Source: Saccharibacillus brassicae
Lineage (GTDB): Bacteria; Bacillota; Bacilli; Paenibacillales; Paenibacillaceae
Direction of reading: 5' to 3'
NCBI RefSeq assembly: GCF_006542275.1
Contig: NZ_CP041217.1
Span: forward strand, 310,001 to 374,000
DNA length: 64,000 nucleotides
In this document: piece after piece, positions 35,782 to 44,406 of the stretch
Position numbering within the stretch: position 1 is the stretch's first letter
Layout of the letters: each line of letters begins with the position of its first letter
Position numbers and translations under genes: made by a program
Notes under the pieces: generated by a model
The model's database searches: none
Seen by the model: only the letters and a program-made list of their open reading frames with translations
Told to the model about the DNA's origin: nothing

Positions 35782-36606
35782 CTAGGCGTGTACCCGGACT
35801 TCGGTAGGCGTCGGCGCGTACTCGCGGTACGACAGGCCGATATGCGCGGCATCCAGCGGCCGGCGTTCGATGATCGCTTTGCGTTTGGCTTTGAGCACGA
35901 TCTGCTCGATGTCCGCGAAGCTGCAGCCGCACAGCAGCCGGCACGCTTCGGCTTCCGCTTCCTGCGCGCAGCCGAATTCGCCGATCAGCAGCCGGATATA
36001 ATGGCGCCGGTCCTGCTCGTCCGGAAGCTGGTACGTCATGCGGGTATCGAACCGGCGCCAGATCGCGGGATCGAGTTCGGTCGCGAGATTGGTCGCCGCC
36101 ATGAAGATGCTTACGTCGCCGAACTCGTCGAGACATTGCAGCAGCGTATTGACCGCCCGCGCCATCTCTTTGACTTCGTCGCCGCTCTCGCGGGTGCGGG
36201 CCACGGCGTCGAATTCGTCGAGGAACAGCACGCACGGAACGGTTCGCGCGTAATCGAATATTTTGCGAATATTGCTGCCCGTCTCGCCCAAATGGCTGTG
36301 GATCAACGAATCGAGCCGAACGACGATCAGCGGCAGTTCAAGCGAAGCGGCCACGTGAAAAGCGGTCAGCGTCTTGCCTGTGCCCGGAGGCCCGTACATG
36401 ACGACTTTATTCGGAATCGGCACCTCGTGCCGGTCAAATTCTTCTCGCATGCCGAGAATCGTCATAAACTCTTCCACGATCCGGCGGTTGCGCTCCGGCA
36501 GTACCAGATGCTTGACTTTGCGCATGCAGTCTTTCACTTCGTAAACGGTCGCCATCTCGGTCCCTTTGGACTTCGGCAGACGCGCGGTCATTGCGGATTT
36601 CCCCAT
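35782..36606 (-). CDS. AAA-family ATPase
   Basis: 274 residues, one AAA module: Walker A GPPGTGKT (near residue 75), Walker B VLFLDEFDA (near 130), sensor 1 AATN (near 175), arginine finger region WRRFDTRM (near 190). The short N-terminal part (about 45 residues) has no recognised substrate domain. No protease or other partner lies next to it. The ATG at 36606 follows GAGAGGAG by ten bases; the upstream ATG overlaps that site. It lies between the DUF2325 gene and the ECF transporter operon. Could be a remodelling ATPase acting with an unlinked partner. Confidence 0.85.
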   Translation of the reverse strand: MGKSAMTARLPKSKGTEMATVYEVKDCMRKVKHLVLPERNRRIVEEFMTILGMREEFDRHEVPIPNKVVMYGPPGTGKTLTAFHVAASLELPLIVVRLDSLIHSHLGETGSNIRKIFDYARTVPCVLFLDEFDAVARTRESGDEVKEMARAVNTLLQCLDEFGDVSIFMAATNLATELDPAIWRRFDTRMTYQLPDEQDRRHYIRLLIGEFGCAQEAEAEACRLLCGCSFADIEQIVLKAKRKAIIERRPLDAAHIGLSYREYAPTPTEVRVHA

Positions 36607-36687
36607 TGCTTCCAAACTCCTCTCCATGCCTGGCCGTGCTTATATGCAAAATGCCGAATGTCCCTCGTTAATAGTAATCTTTACTAT

Positions 36688-38199
36688 TTAACTACGGATC
36701 ACGGCTTCTGTCAACGCACGGCGAAAAGAGACAGAGTCCGGCCGGAGATACGTATGCAGGCTGCGATCCCGGACCACGACCAGACGGTCGCAGGCGGCTT
36801 GCATCCACTCGAAGTCGTGGGTAATGACCAAAATGGCGGTGCCGCCCGCCGCGATGTCCCGCAGCAGACGGATGACCTGATACATGTTCCGGCCGTCCAG
36901 CCCGGAGGTCGGTTCGTCCAGCACAAGCACGTCCGGCCGGTTCATGATGCCCGCCGCCAGAGCGAGCCGCTGCTTCTGCCCGCCGGACAGCGCAAGCGGA
37001 TGACGCTCGCGCAGTTCCCACAGACCCAACTCGCGCAGCAGGCGTTCCGCCAGCGCCGGCGCTTCGGGATCTTTTTCCCGCGTAAGCAGCAGTTCGCCCC
37101 GGACACTGTCCGCGAACAGCTGGCACTCGCTATCTTGCATAACGAACCCGACCCGGCCCAATCGCTTCGAAGCGCGCAGGCGTTCGCCGGACAACGACAC
37201 CGATCCTTCGCGTTCGCGGATCAACCCGGACAGCGTTTTGGCCAACGTCGATTTGCCGGCGCCGTTCGGACCGGTCAAAGCGGTAATCTCGCCGGGACGC
37301 AGTACCAACTCCACGTTGTCCAGCATGTTTCGCGCCGAGTGCCGCCCACCGAGCGAGACGCCGAGATTGACGGCCGTCAGGCGGTCCGGTCGTCCAACGC
37401 CGGATTCGGCATCCGGCATACGCTCGCCGCCTGCGGGATCAAGTTCCAGGCGGGGCGAGCGCAGACCGAAGTGTTCCAGTTCCGCGGCGCTCAACGACAG
37501 CAGCTGCTGCGGCGTCCACTCCGCGCGGATACTCCCTGCTTCCATGTAGACAATCCGGTCGGCGATCGGCAGCAGGTCGTGCAGCCGGTGTTCCGCGATC
37601 AGCAGCGTGCGGCCTTCCTGCTTGAGTTCCGCCAGCAGCCGCGACAATTGAAGCGAAGCGGAGCGATCCAGATTCGCCGAAGGCTCGTCCAATACGTACA
37701 ATTCCGGACCGGGCAGACTGGCCGCCGCGAAAGCGACTTTCTGCTTCTCTCCGCCCGACAGCGTCTGCACGTTCGCTTCCAACTGCCCGCCGATCCCAAG
37801 CCTGCCGGCCAACCTGTCCAAGCGGCTCCGAATCTCTTCCGGTTCCATCCCGAGGTTCTCCCCGCCGAACGCGATCTCGTCCCGCACCACCGCATTGAAA
37901 AATTGGCTGCGCGAGTCCTGAAAGATGCTACCGGCGATTTGGCTGAATTCCCAGCTCTCCATCCCGGCGGTCGAACGGCCGAACAGTTCCATATCCCCGG
38001 TCAGCTGCCCTTCGTAAAAATGGGGAATCAGTCCGTTGAACAATCGGATCAACGTCGATTTCCCGCTGCCCGACGGCCCCGTCAGCAGCACGCACTCGCC
38101 CCGATGCAGCGTGAAATCGATCTCCTTCAGCGGCGCTTCGGCTTCGTTGTAGCGAAAACCCACTCGGTTCAGCCGGGCCGCGATCGGTCTGCTGTTCAT
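36688..38199 (-). CDS. ECF-type ABC transporter ATPase with two fused ATP-binding domains
   Basis: 503 residues. Two complete ABC domains: the first with GPSGSGKST (near residue 42), LSGGEKQK and LDEPSANLD, the second with GPNGAGKST (near 310), LSGGQKQR and LDEPTSGLD. Such tandem ATPases power energy-coupling-factor importers, here the last gene of the operon that also encodes EcfT and an S component. GAAGGAGTC precedes the ATG, and only seven bases separate it from the ecfT-like gene. The terminus lies 80 bases before the AAA ATPase gene, with no clear terminator. Confidence 0.92.
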   Translation of the reverse strand: MNSRPIAARLNRVGFRYNEAEAPLKEIDFTLHRGECVLLTGPSGSGKSTLIRLFNGLIPHFYEGQLTGDMELFGRSTAGMESWEFSQIAGSIFQDSRSQFFNAVVRDEIAFGGENLGMEPEEIRSRLDRLAGRLGIGGQLEANVQTLSGGEKQKVAFAAASLPGPELYVLDEPSANLDRSASLQLSRLLAELKQEGRTLLIAEHRLHDLLPIADRIVYMEAGSIRAEWTPQQLLSLSAAELEHFGLRSPRLELDPAGGERMPDAESGVGRPDRLTAVNLGVSLGGRHSARNMLDNVELVLRPGEITALTGPNGAGKSTLAKTLSGLIREREGSVSLSGERLRASKRLGRVGFVMQDSECQLFADSVRGELLLTREKDPEAPALAERLLRELGLWELRERHPLALSGGQKQRLALAAGIMNRPDVLVLDEPTSGLDGRNMYQVIRLLRDIAAGGTAILVITHDFEWMQAACDRLVVVRDRSLHTYLRPDSVSFRRALTEAVIRS

Positions 38200-38206
38200 G
38201 ACTCCT

Positions 38207-38929
38207 TCACCCTCCCATATTCCATGCCAAGCCCCACACCGACAAGCCCGCGATCGCAAGCAGCGCCGCGTAATCGAATCCGTTCATCCGGACGGCGTAC
38301 ACGCTGCTTCGCCGGCCGGGCGCTTCCATGCCCCGGATCGAAGCCGAAGCCGCCAGCTCGTCCGCGATCTTGAGGCTGCGCACCATCAGCGGCACGATCC
38401 GGTATTCGAACATCCGCAGCGGACGGCGCCAATTGGACAGCCGCCCCGCGGACAATCCGCGCAGGCGGACCGACGTCTGCACCGCTTCGTATTCCAGCCG
38501 CAGCATCGGAATGAACCGAAGTCCGACGACGAGCGCGATCAGCAGGCCGGGCGGCAGCTTCCACCGCTGCAGCGCCGCCATCAGCCGCCCGGCCGGAACC
38601 CGGCTGAGCGGATAGGCCGACAGCGCGACCGGAACGAGGCGCAGCAGCAATCCGAATATAAAAATCAGGAAGCCGGACAAGGTGCCCGGCGAGGCGGCGG
38701 CCGCTTGATGTCCGCCAAACAGCAGCGCGGCGACCGCCAAAAATCCGGCCCCCTGCCGGGCGTATCCCTGCAGGGCGGCATACGCGGCCAGCACGCCCGT
38801 CAGCAGCAGTGCGCCTAACGGCGGACAAAAAGCGACCGCAAGGCCCGCCGATCCGACCGCGATCAGCTGCGTGCGCGGATCGAGCTTGACGGTCCGATTC
38901 CGTCTTCTCGCACTCATTTGAGACTCCAT
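38207..38929 (-). CDS. EcfT-like (CbiQ family) transmembrane subunit
   Basis: 240 residues with five to six membrane segments and, near residue 155-200, the coupling region LRFIPMLRLEYEAVQTSVRLRGL and MVRSLKIADELAASASIRGME. The two A-R-G/S-I-R-G-type motifs touch the ATPase in ECF transporters. Start at 38929 is chosen for its GGAGGAGG site; an ATG at 38917 that overlaps the upstream stop as ATGA is a fair alternative. It overlaps the end of the ABC gene before it by 16 bases. Confidence 0.88.
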   Translation of the reverse strand: MESQMSARRRNRTVKLDPRTQLIAVGSAGLAVAFCPPLGALLLTGVLAAYAALQGYARQGAGFLAVAALLFGGHQAAAASPGTLSGFLIFIFGLLLRLVPVALSAYPLSRVPAGRLMAALQRWKLPPGLLIALVVGLRFIPMLRLEYEAVQTSVRLRGLSAGRLSNWRRPLRMFEYRIVPLMVRSLKIADELAASASIRGMEAPGRRSSVYAVRMNGFDYAALLAIAGLSVWGLAWNMGG

Positions 38930-40650
38930 GCTCCCGCCTCCTCCTGCAGTTTCCACAATCGGGCATACAGGCCGTTTTGCTCCACGAGTTCGTCATGCGT
39001 CCCCGATTCGCGCAGTTGGCCGTCGTCGAGAACGAGAATGCGATCCGCGCCGCGGATCGTTTTGAGGCGATGCGCGATCAGGATGACCGTCTTGCTTCGA
39101 ACCAGCTCGTTGATCGCCTGCTGGACCGACTGTTCGTTCTCGGGATCAAGCGACGCGGTCGCTTCGTCGAGCAGTACGATCGGCGCGTCCTTGAGCAGCG
39201 CGCGGGCGATCGAGATGCGCTGCTTCTCCCCGCCGGACAGCGTCGAACCGCCTTCGCCGACCGGCGTGTCGTAGCCGTGCGGCAGCGCTTGGATAAACTC
39301 GTGGCAGCAGGCCCGGCGGGCCGCTTCCTCGATCTGCTCCTGGGTCGCTCCCGGGCGCCCGACGCCGATATTGCGCCCGATCGTGTCCCGGAACAGGTAT
39401 ACGTCCTGGAACACGACCGAAATATGTTCCAAGAGCCGCTCGGGATCGCAGTCCCGAATACGCTGCCCGCCGATCCGGATCTCGCCGCCGTCGACTTCCC
39501 AGAAGCGGGCGATCAGCCGGGTAACGGTGCTTTTGCCGCTCCCCGAAGGACCGACGAGAGCCGTAATCGTCCGGGGCGGGATCGTGAACGACAGATCGCG
39601 CAGCACCGGCTTCCCCGCTTCGTAGCCGAACCGGACGCGATCGAATTCGATCGTGCCCCGCTCCGCCGGCTGATCGCCCGGCAGCGGATTCTCGCGCCGG
39701 ACGTCCATGATGCGGGCCGCGCTGAACGCCGAATACCGGATTTCGCCGTAATTCATCAGCACGACGGTCAGCGGTTCGAACACTTTGTTGCCCACGAGCA
39801 GGAAGAGCAGAAATGTCGGCAGCGTCAACGTCCCGCCGGCCAGCACGTACGTGCCGGTCACGATCATGAGCGTCATGCCCGAACGGGTCAGCAGCATCGC
39901 GCCCATGATCAGCGGCCCCATCACGCCTTCCAGACGGATCGACGCCCGCATAAGCGCGTCGAACGACAGGCGCAGACGTTCAAAACGCGCGCCGCCGACA
40001 TGATGCGCCTTGATCTCCCGAATGCCGCCCAAATATTCCTGCAGACGGCTCGCCGCTTCGTTTTTGGCCCGGACGTGGTTGTCGCTCAGCCGAGCTTGCA
40101 GACGGTCGGTCAGCCACAGCAGCAGCAGGCCGATCGGCAGCGCCGCGAACAGCGCGATCGCCATGCGCCAGTCCAGAAACAGCAGCCCGCACAGCGCGAG
40201 CGTCGGCAGCATGACCGCGCTGATCAGCTGCGGCACGTTATGCGAAATCGTATGTTCGACCTGCGCGTAATCGCTGAGCAGCAGATTGGTGAGGTCCGCC
40301 GGGTCCCTTTTGCCGAAAAATCCGAGCGGAAGCCGGCGGAGATGTTCGGCCAGCTCCATCCGTCCCTGCGCCGCCGTCAGGTAAGCCGCTCGATACGTTT
40401 TGTCGTACAGCATGGAAAACGTCGCATATTCGATACCGATCCACACTAGCATAACGACGCAGACGATCCACATCCGGGCGAGGTCCAGCCCGGCCGCCGG
40501 ATCGGCGAAAGACCGATACAGCGTGTTGAACAAATCGACCAGCAGGACGGCCGGCACGATTTTGACCAGACCGTCCAATACGGCCGAGAGCGCCGACGGC
40601 AGCAGCATTCTAGGTTGGCCCGCCGTCAGGTTATGCAAGTACGATTTCAT
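38914..40650 (-). CDS. ABC transporter, fused membrane and ATPase domains (YbtQ/IrtB-like), second of the pair
   Basis: 578 residues. Six membrane helices in residues 1-320 (type IV exporter fold), then an ATPase with GPSGSGKST (near 372), LSGGEKQRISIARALL and VLLDEATASLDPENE. In the YbtPQ/IrtAB group such exporter-shaped proteins act as heterodimeric importers of iron-siderophore. It starts inside the end of the preceding ABC gene (20-base overlap) at an ATG nine bases after AAGGAGG. Together with that gene it forms the heterodimer. Import rather than export is inferred from the operon. Confidence 0.9.
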   Translation of the reverse strand: MKSYLHNLTAGQPRMLLPSALSAVLDGLVKIVPAVLLVDLFNTLYRSFADPAAGLDLARMWIVCVVMLVWIGIEYATFSMLYDKTYRAAYLTAAQGRMELAEHLRRLPLGFFGKRDPADLTNLLLSDYAQVEHTISHNVPQLISAVMLPTLALCGLLFLDWRMAIALFAALPIGLLLLWLTDRLQARLSDNHVRAKNEAASRLQEYLGGIREIKAHHVGGARFERLRLSFDALMRASIRLEGVMGPLIMGAMLLTRSGMTLMIVTGTYVLAGGTLTLPTFLLFLLVGNKVFEPLTVVLMNYGEIRYSAFSAARIMDVRRENPLPGDQPAERGTIEFDRVRFGYEAGKPVLRDLSFTIPPRTITALVGPSGSGKSTVTRLIARFWEVDGGEIRIGGQRIRDCDPERLLEHISVVFQDVYLFRDTIGRNIGVGRPGATQEQIEEAARRACCHEFIQALPHGYDTPVGEGGSTLSGGEKQRISIARALLKDAPIVLLDEATASLDPENEQSVQQAINELVRSKTVILIAHRLKTIRGADRILVLDDGQLRESGTHDELVEQNGLYARLWKLQEEAGAWSLK

Positions 40651-42463
40651 CGTCTCCGTCCTCCTTCCGCTTCGCGCCGCCGATTTTCCAGTCGGAAGCC
40701 GCTCGGTGCGCCCGCCACATCCGCTCGTACAAGCCGCCCAGTCCGAGCAGCTCGTCGTGGCGGCCCCGCTCTGCAATCTGTCCGCCCCGGATGACGAGAA
40801 TCTGCTCGGCTCCCCGAATCGTCGACAGGCGGTGCGCGATGACCAGCACGGTCTTGCCCCGGATCAGTTCGGCCAGCCCGCGCTGGATCTCATGCTCGTT
40901 CTCCGCGTCGGTATAGGCCGTCGCTTCGTCGAGCACCAAGATGGGCGCGTTCTTGAGCAGCGCGCGGGCGATCGCGATCCGCTGCGCTTCCCCGCCGGAG
41001 AGATAAGTGCCGTTTGCCCCGATCACGGTCCGATACCCGTCGTCCAGCCGCTCGATAAACGAATGGCAGCAGGCGATACGCGCCGCGTTCACGACGTCCG
41101 CGTGACTTGCGGCCTCGTTGCCCATCCGGATATTGGCTTCGATCGTGTCATAGAACAGGTGCACGTCCTGGAACACGAACGAGACCAGATCCATCAGCTG
41201 CTCGGTCCCGATCTCCCGGATCGGCACGCCTCCGATCGCGATCTCGCCGGACCGCACTTCCCAGAAGCGCAGCAGCAGGTTCGCGATCGTCGATTTGCCG
41301 CCGCCCGACGGACCGACAAGCGCGGTCATCTCGCCGCTTCGGGCCGTAAAGCCGATGCGGTCCAGCACCGGCCGGCCAGCCGGCGCGCCGGGCTGCGCAT
41401 AGTCGAATACCACGTTGTCGAACGTAATGTCGTACGTCGACGGACGTCTCGGCGCCTCCGGTTCCGCGACGATCGGCTCGTTGAACACCGCTTGAATACG
41501 GCGAACCCCTTCCGACACTTCGCGCAGTCCGCTGCCGACGTACATCAGCTTCACAAGCGGCGCGGACAAGCTCGGCGACACGAGCAGGAACAAAATAAAA
41601 GTAATGGCAAACGCCTGGTCGCCCGGATGCCGCCCCAGCAGCAGCACGCCGATCGGCACGGCAAACGTGAACAACGAACCCATCAGCACCGCGAACAGGC
41701 TGTACGCTCCTTTGAACAGGTCCGTAATGTCGAGCGAAATCTTCCGATACCGATCCACCGCCTGGCGAAACGTCAAAAAAGAAGCGGCCGTAATCCCGAA
41801 GATTTTGACGGCGGGCATGCCGCGCACATATTCGACCGCCGTCGCGTTCATCTCTTCCCCGGCGTGCTGAAAATCCCGGTAATGCCCCTGGGCGTCCGCG
41901 CTGCCGTACATACGGGCCTGGATCGCAAGCCCGATTCCGATCGGCACGCACAGAATGAGCGCCATCCGCCAGTCCAGCACGAACAAATAGCCGATCAGCA
42001 CAAGCGGCAGCGCGACGGCGCTCACCGTATCGGGCAGCTGGTGCGCGATAAATTTCTCGATCTTTTCGACCGCCACTTCGATAATTTTTTTGAGTTCGCC
42101 GGAAGGGGTGCGCACATGGTACCCCATCGACACTTTCGCCACGTGTTCGGACAGCCGCACCCTGAGCGCGTACAAGATCCGGAACGCCGCAATATGCGAA
42201 CACATCGCTCCCGCGTACAAAGCGGCCAACGCAGCCGCGAGCGCGGCCAGCGCCGCAAATCCCAAGCGCGTCAGCGCCGGACCGTCCAGCGCTTCCGGCT
42301 GGCCGGCGGCGCGGAACACCTGATCGACGATCCGGTACACCACGATAAACGGAACGATTTGCAGCAGGCCGGACACGATCGACAGCAAGCTCGCCGCGAT
42401 CAGCAGTCCTTTGCGGCTGCCGGCCAGATCAAGCAGAACGGACAATTCCGATTTGCTGCGCAT
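40631..42463 (-). CDS. ABC transporter, fused membrane and ATPase domains (YbtP/IrtA-like), first of the pair
   Basis: 610 residues. Six membrane helices in the first 310 residues, then an ATPase with GPSGGGKST (near 385), LSGGEAQRIAIARALL and VLDEATAYTDAENE. It lacks the N-terminal siderophore-reducing domain of mycobacterial IrtA. The D-loop Y-T-D differs from the usual S-L-D or T-L-D of its partner, so one site may be weaker, as in many heterodimers. GGAGG precedes the ATG. It follows the S-component gene by 34 bases. Confidence 0.9.
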   Translation of the reverse strand: MRSKSELSVLLDLAGSRKGLLIAASLLSIVSGLLQIVPFIVVYRIVDQVFRAAGQPEALDGPALTRLGFAALAALAAALAALYAGAMCSHIAAFRILYALRVRLSEHVAKVSMGYHVRTPSGELKKIIEVAVEKIEKFIAHQLPDTVSAVALPLVLIGYLFVLDWRMALILCVPIGIGLAIQARMYGSADAQGHYRDFQHAGEEMNATAVEYVRGMPAVKIFGITAASFLTFRQAVDRYRKISLDITDLFKGAYSLFAVLMGSLFTFAVPIGVLLLGRHPGDQAFAITFILFLLVSPSLSAPLVKLMYVGSGLREVSEGVRRIQAVFNEPIVAEPEAPRRPSTYDITFDNVVFDYAQPGAPAGRPVLDRIGFTARSGEMTALVGPSGGGKSTIANLLLRFWEVRSGEIAIGGVPIREIGTEQLMDLVSFVFQDVHLFYDTIEANIRMGNEAASHADVVNAARIACCHSFIERLDDGYRTVIGANGTYLSGGEAQRIAIARALLKNAPILVLDEATAYTDAENEHEIQRGLAELIRGKTVLVIAHRLSTIRGAEQILVIRGGQIAERGRHDELLGLGGLYERMWRAHRAASDWKIGGAKRKEDGDDEIVLA

Positions 42464-42497
42464 AGAGCTCGAACCTCCTCTCCAATCGCCGCGGCGC

Positions 42498-43121
42498 TCA
42501 ACGGATAAGCCCCGATTTGATGAAGTGTTTGCGCAGCAGGCGTCTGCCCAGCACGCTACCGAGCAGCACCATGACGAACGAGAACGCCATGCTGCCGATC
42601 ATCCATACGGGCGAATAGGCAAATCCGACCATAAGCGCAAGCGTATCCGGCGCGAACATGTCGGCAAGCGCCGCTCCGCTGTACACGTAGATCATGACGA
42701 ACGAACCCATGCCGTAGACGACTCCGTACGCCCCGAACGCGGCGGCCTGGCGGATAAAGCTCCGGTAAGCCGCTTGGCCTCCGCCAAGCAGCGCCAACTC
42801 GCCGACGATTCCCGCACAAGCCATAAAAGGCAGCATAAACGGCACACCCATCAGCGTGTAGAAAAGACCGGTGACGATCGCGAACAGCAGCAGAACGCCG
42901 CGTTTGCCGATTTTGATCGCCATCACCTGGTACACAACCGTCGAGAACAGCAGACAGATACCGCCGATCAGCGGCATGGCCGTAAGCCCCAGAAACGGCA
43001 TGGCAGCCATCCCCACGACCGCATTGACGATATAGATCAAAATGGAGAAGACCCCGATCAAAATATAATCCCTGGTCAACAGTGCCGTACGTCCCGCGTT
43101 CAAATCCGCAGCTTTTTGCAT
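42498..43121 (-). CDS. ECF transporter substrate-binding (S) component, MptD/Trep_Strep family
   Basis: 207 residues, five to six membrane segments, short N-terminal cytoplasmic tail (MQKAADLNAGR). Pattern of the Trep_Strep (MptD-like) integral proteins: DYILIGVFSILIYIVNAVVG at the first helix, then GLTAMPLIGGICLLFSTVVYQVMAIKIGKRG and LMGVPFMLPFMACAGIVGELAL. In streptococci and other Firmicutes these stand with EcfT, a fused ATPase and two YbtPQ-like proteins, in loci linked to iron or siderophore. The substrate is not proven. AGAGGGGG precedes the ATG. Confidence 0.82.
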   Translation of the reverse strand: MQKAADLNAGRTALLTRDYILIGVFSILIYIVNAVVGMAAMPFLGLTAMPLIGGICLLFSTVVYQVMAIKIGKRGVLLLFAIVTGLFYTLMGVPFMLPFMACAGIVGELALLGGGQAAYRSFIRQAAAFGAYGVVYGMGSFVMIYVYSGAALADMFAPDTLALMVGFAYSPVWMIGSMAFSFVMVLLGSVLGRRLLRKHFIKSGLIR

Positions 43122-43141
43122 TTTGCATCCCCCTCTGAGAA

Positions 43142-43156
43142 AAATAATCATTACGA
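43142..43156 (-). promoter_or_regulatory. Weak Fur-like box before the S-component gene
   Basis: Matches the 7-1-7 Fur pattern TGATAAT-N-ATTATCA at 10 of 14 positions, 21 to 35 bases before the start codon. Confidence 0.35.
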
Positions 43157-43296
43157 TTAAAAACAGGCAGTACGTCAGCCTTGTCCGCTCTGCCCGCTCT
43201 CGCATGAATGTTATTTTCGCATGGGGTACACGGCCGCGCGACCCAAAACGGGAGGAAAACGACCTCAATCGGGATTTTCTCGCCGCCATCCGATGC

Positions 43297-44307
43297 TTAG
43301 CGTTCCAACGCTTTTTGCCGGGCCAAAAAGCTCGAAGGCGCTTCGCCATATTTTTCCCGGAATTTTTGCGCAAAATGGCTCGGTTTGCCGAAGCCTGCGC
43401 TCAACGCGGCCTCCGTCACATTCATGCGCCCCGTATACAGCAGCCGATACGCTTCTTCCAGGCGTCGTTCGATCACGTACGCGTGAATCGAGCTGCCGAA
43501 CAGCTGCTTGAAGCCGCGCTTCAATTTGAACTCGTTCAACGACACGAGCCGCGACAATTCGCGAATGCCGGGCGTATCCGTCAACCGGGCGTCAAGAATG
43601 TCCCGGGCTTTGCCGAGCGCTTCCCGTTCCGTTCGGGACCAGCCGGAAGCAGCCGGTGCGCGCATCGACGTCTCGTGGATATAGACCGACGCCAACTCGA
43701 TCGCTTTGCCTTCCAGATACAACCGCTTCAAATCTCCCGCGTACGTGCAGCCCGCCATGTCCGACACGATTCGGCGGATCGACGGGGACAGACCTTCTTT
43801 GCGAAATACGGGTCCTGCGAAAAGAGAGCTGCCCGGCAGCGACGTACCGCCCGCTTCCTGCAGCCTGTCCACGAAGGAACGGTCCATGCTCAGGCAAAGC
43901 CCCCGGTACGTTTTGCCCGCTTCGTAGCCGCCCGTGCTGTCGAAGCCGCCCGCGCCGGAGATCAGCATCTCTGCTTCGTTGAGGCGGTAAGACACGCTGC
44001 CCTGCGGTCCCTGCGTCGACCATTCCACTTCTTCCCCGAGACAAAAACTCCAGCTGATCCCGGGATCGTATTCCCGGCTGCGCATGACGATGGCCCGGTC
44101 GAACGTCATGTGGCACGCGCGAAGTTCGAGCGAAGCGTTCAACCTCGACTTTTCGAACGCGCCCAGCCCGACGTCAGAGGCAAGGTCCGCGCTTGCCGAA
44201 GGCGACGATCCCGAGCGGTACATCCGGTTCAACGACTCGCTGATCCCGCATGCCGATTCATGAATATTGCTGACCACGAATGCGGCCGGCTGCACAATGG
44301 TAGTCAT
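43297..44307 (-). CDS. AraC-family regulator of the ECF/ABC uptake operon (PchR-like)
   Basis: 336 residues. The last 100 residues are the AraC DNA-binding region (GIRELSRLVSLNEFKLKRGFKQLFGSSIHAYVIERRLEEAYRLLYTGRMNVTEAALSAGFGKPSHFAQKF, quoted by landmarks: LKRGFKQLFG near 265, ALSAGFGKPSHF near 310). The N-terminal part is not an obvious cupin and resembles the PchR/YbtA group, which senses iron-siderophore in the cytoplasm. First gene of the minus-strand unit, 175 bases before the S-component gene. AAGGAG precedes the ATG and a Fur box lies 34 bases upstream. Confidence 0.88.
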   Translation of the reverse strand: MTTIVQPAAFVVSNIHESACGISESLNRMYRSGSSPSASADLASDVGLGAFEKSRLNASLELRACHMTFDRAIVMRSREYDPGISWSFCLGEEVEWSTQGPQGSVSYRLNEAEMLISGAGGFDSTGGYEAGKTYRGLCLSMDRSFVDRLQEAGGTSLPGSSLFAGPVFRKEGLSPSIRRIVSDMAGCTYAGDLKRLYLEGKAIELASVYIHETSMRAPAASGWSRTEREALGKARDILDARLTDTPGIRELSRLVSLNEFKLKRGFKQLFGSSIHAYVIERRLEEAYRLLYTGRMNVTEAALSAGFGKPSHFAQKFREKYGEAPSSFLARQKALER

Positions 44308-44340
44308 ATGGACTCTCCTTCTTTCTCAGCGTCTCGCCTT

Positions 44341-44355
44341 TGATAATGATTCTCA
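44341..44355 (-). promoter_or_regulatory. Fur box upstream of the AraC regulator
   Basis: TGATAAT-G-ATTCTCA matches the Bacillus Fur 7-1-7 consensus at 13 of 14 arm positions, 34 bases before the start codon. It strongly suggests that iron represses the regulator and through it the transporter operon. Confidence 0.75.
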
Positions 44356-44363
44356 GTATAGCA

Positions 44364-44392
44364 CAAAAAAAGGCCCTGCCCGAGGCCTTTTC
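44364..44392 (-). terminator. Terminator of the MFS transporter gene
   Basis: Stem AAAAGGCC / GGCCTTTT with an eight-base loop, then TTTTTTT on the minus strand, 15 bases after the stop codon. Confidence 0.8.
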
Positions 44393-44406
44393 TTCCGGTA
44401 TTCCAC

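Noticed and set aside
35371-38373. 1000-codon open frame opposite the AAA and ECF ATPase genes
   Set aside because: Crosses a terminator and a repeat tract and mirrors two real genes; no domain seen.
38914-42463. The two exporter-fold ABC genes as drug exporters
   Set aside because: Possible by fold alone, but the shared operon with an S component, EcfT and a Fur box makes uptake the better reading.
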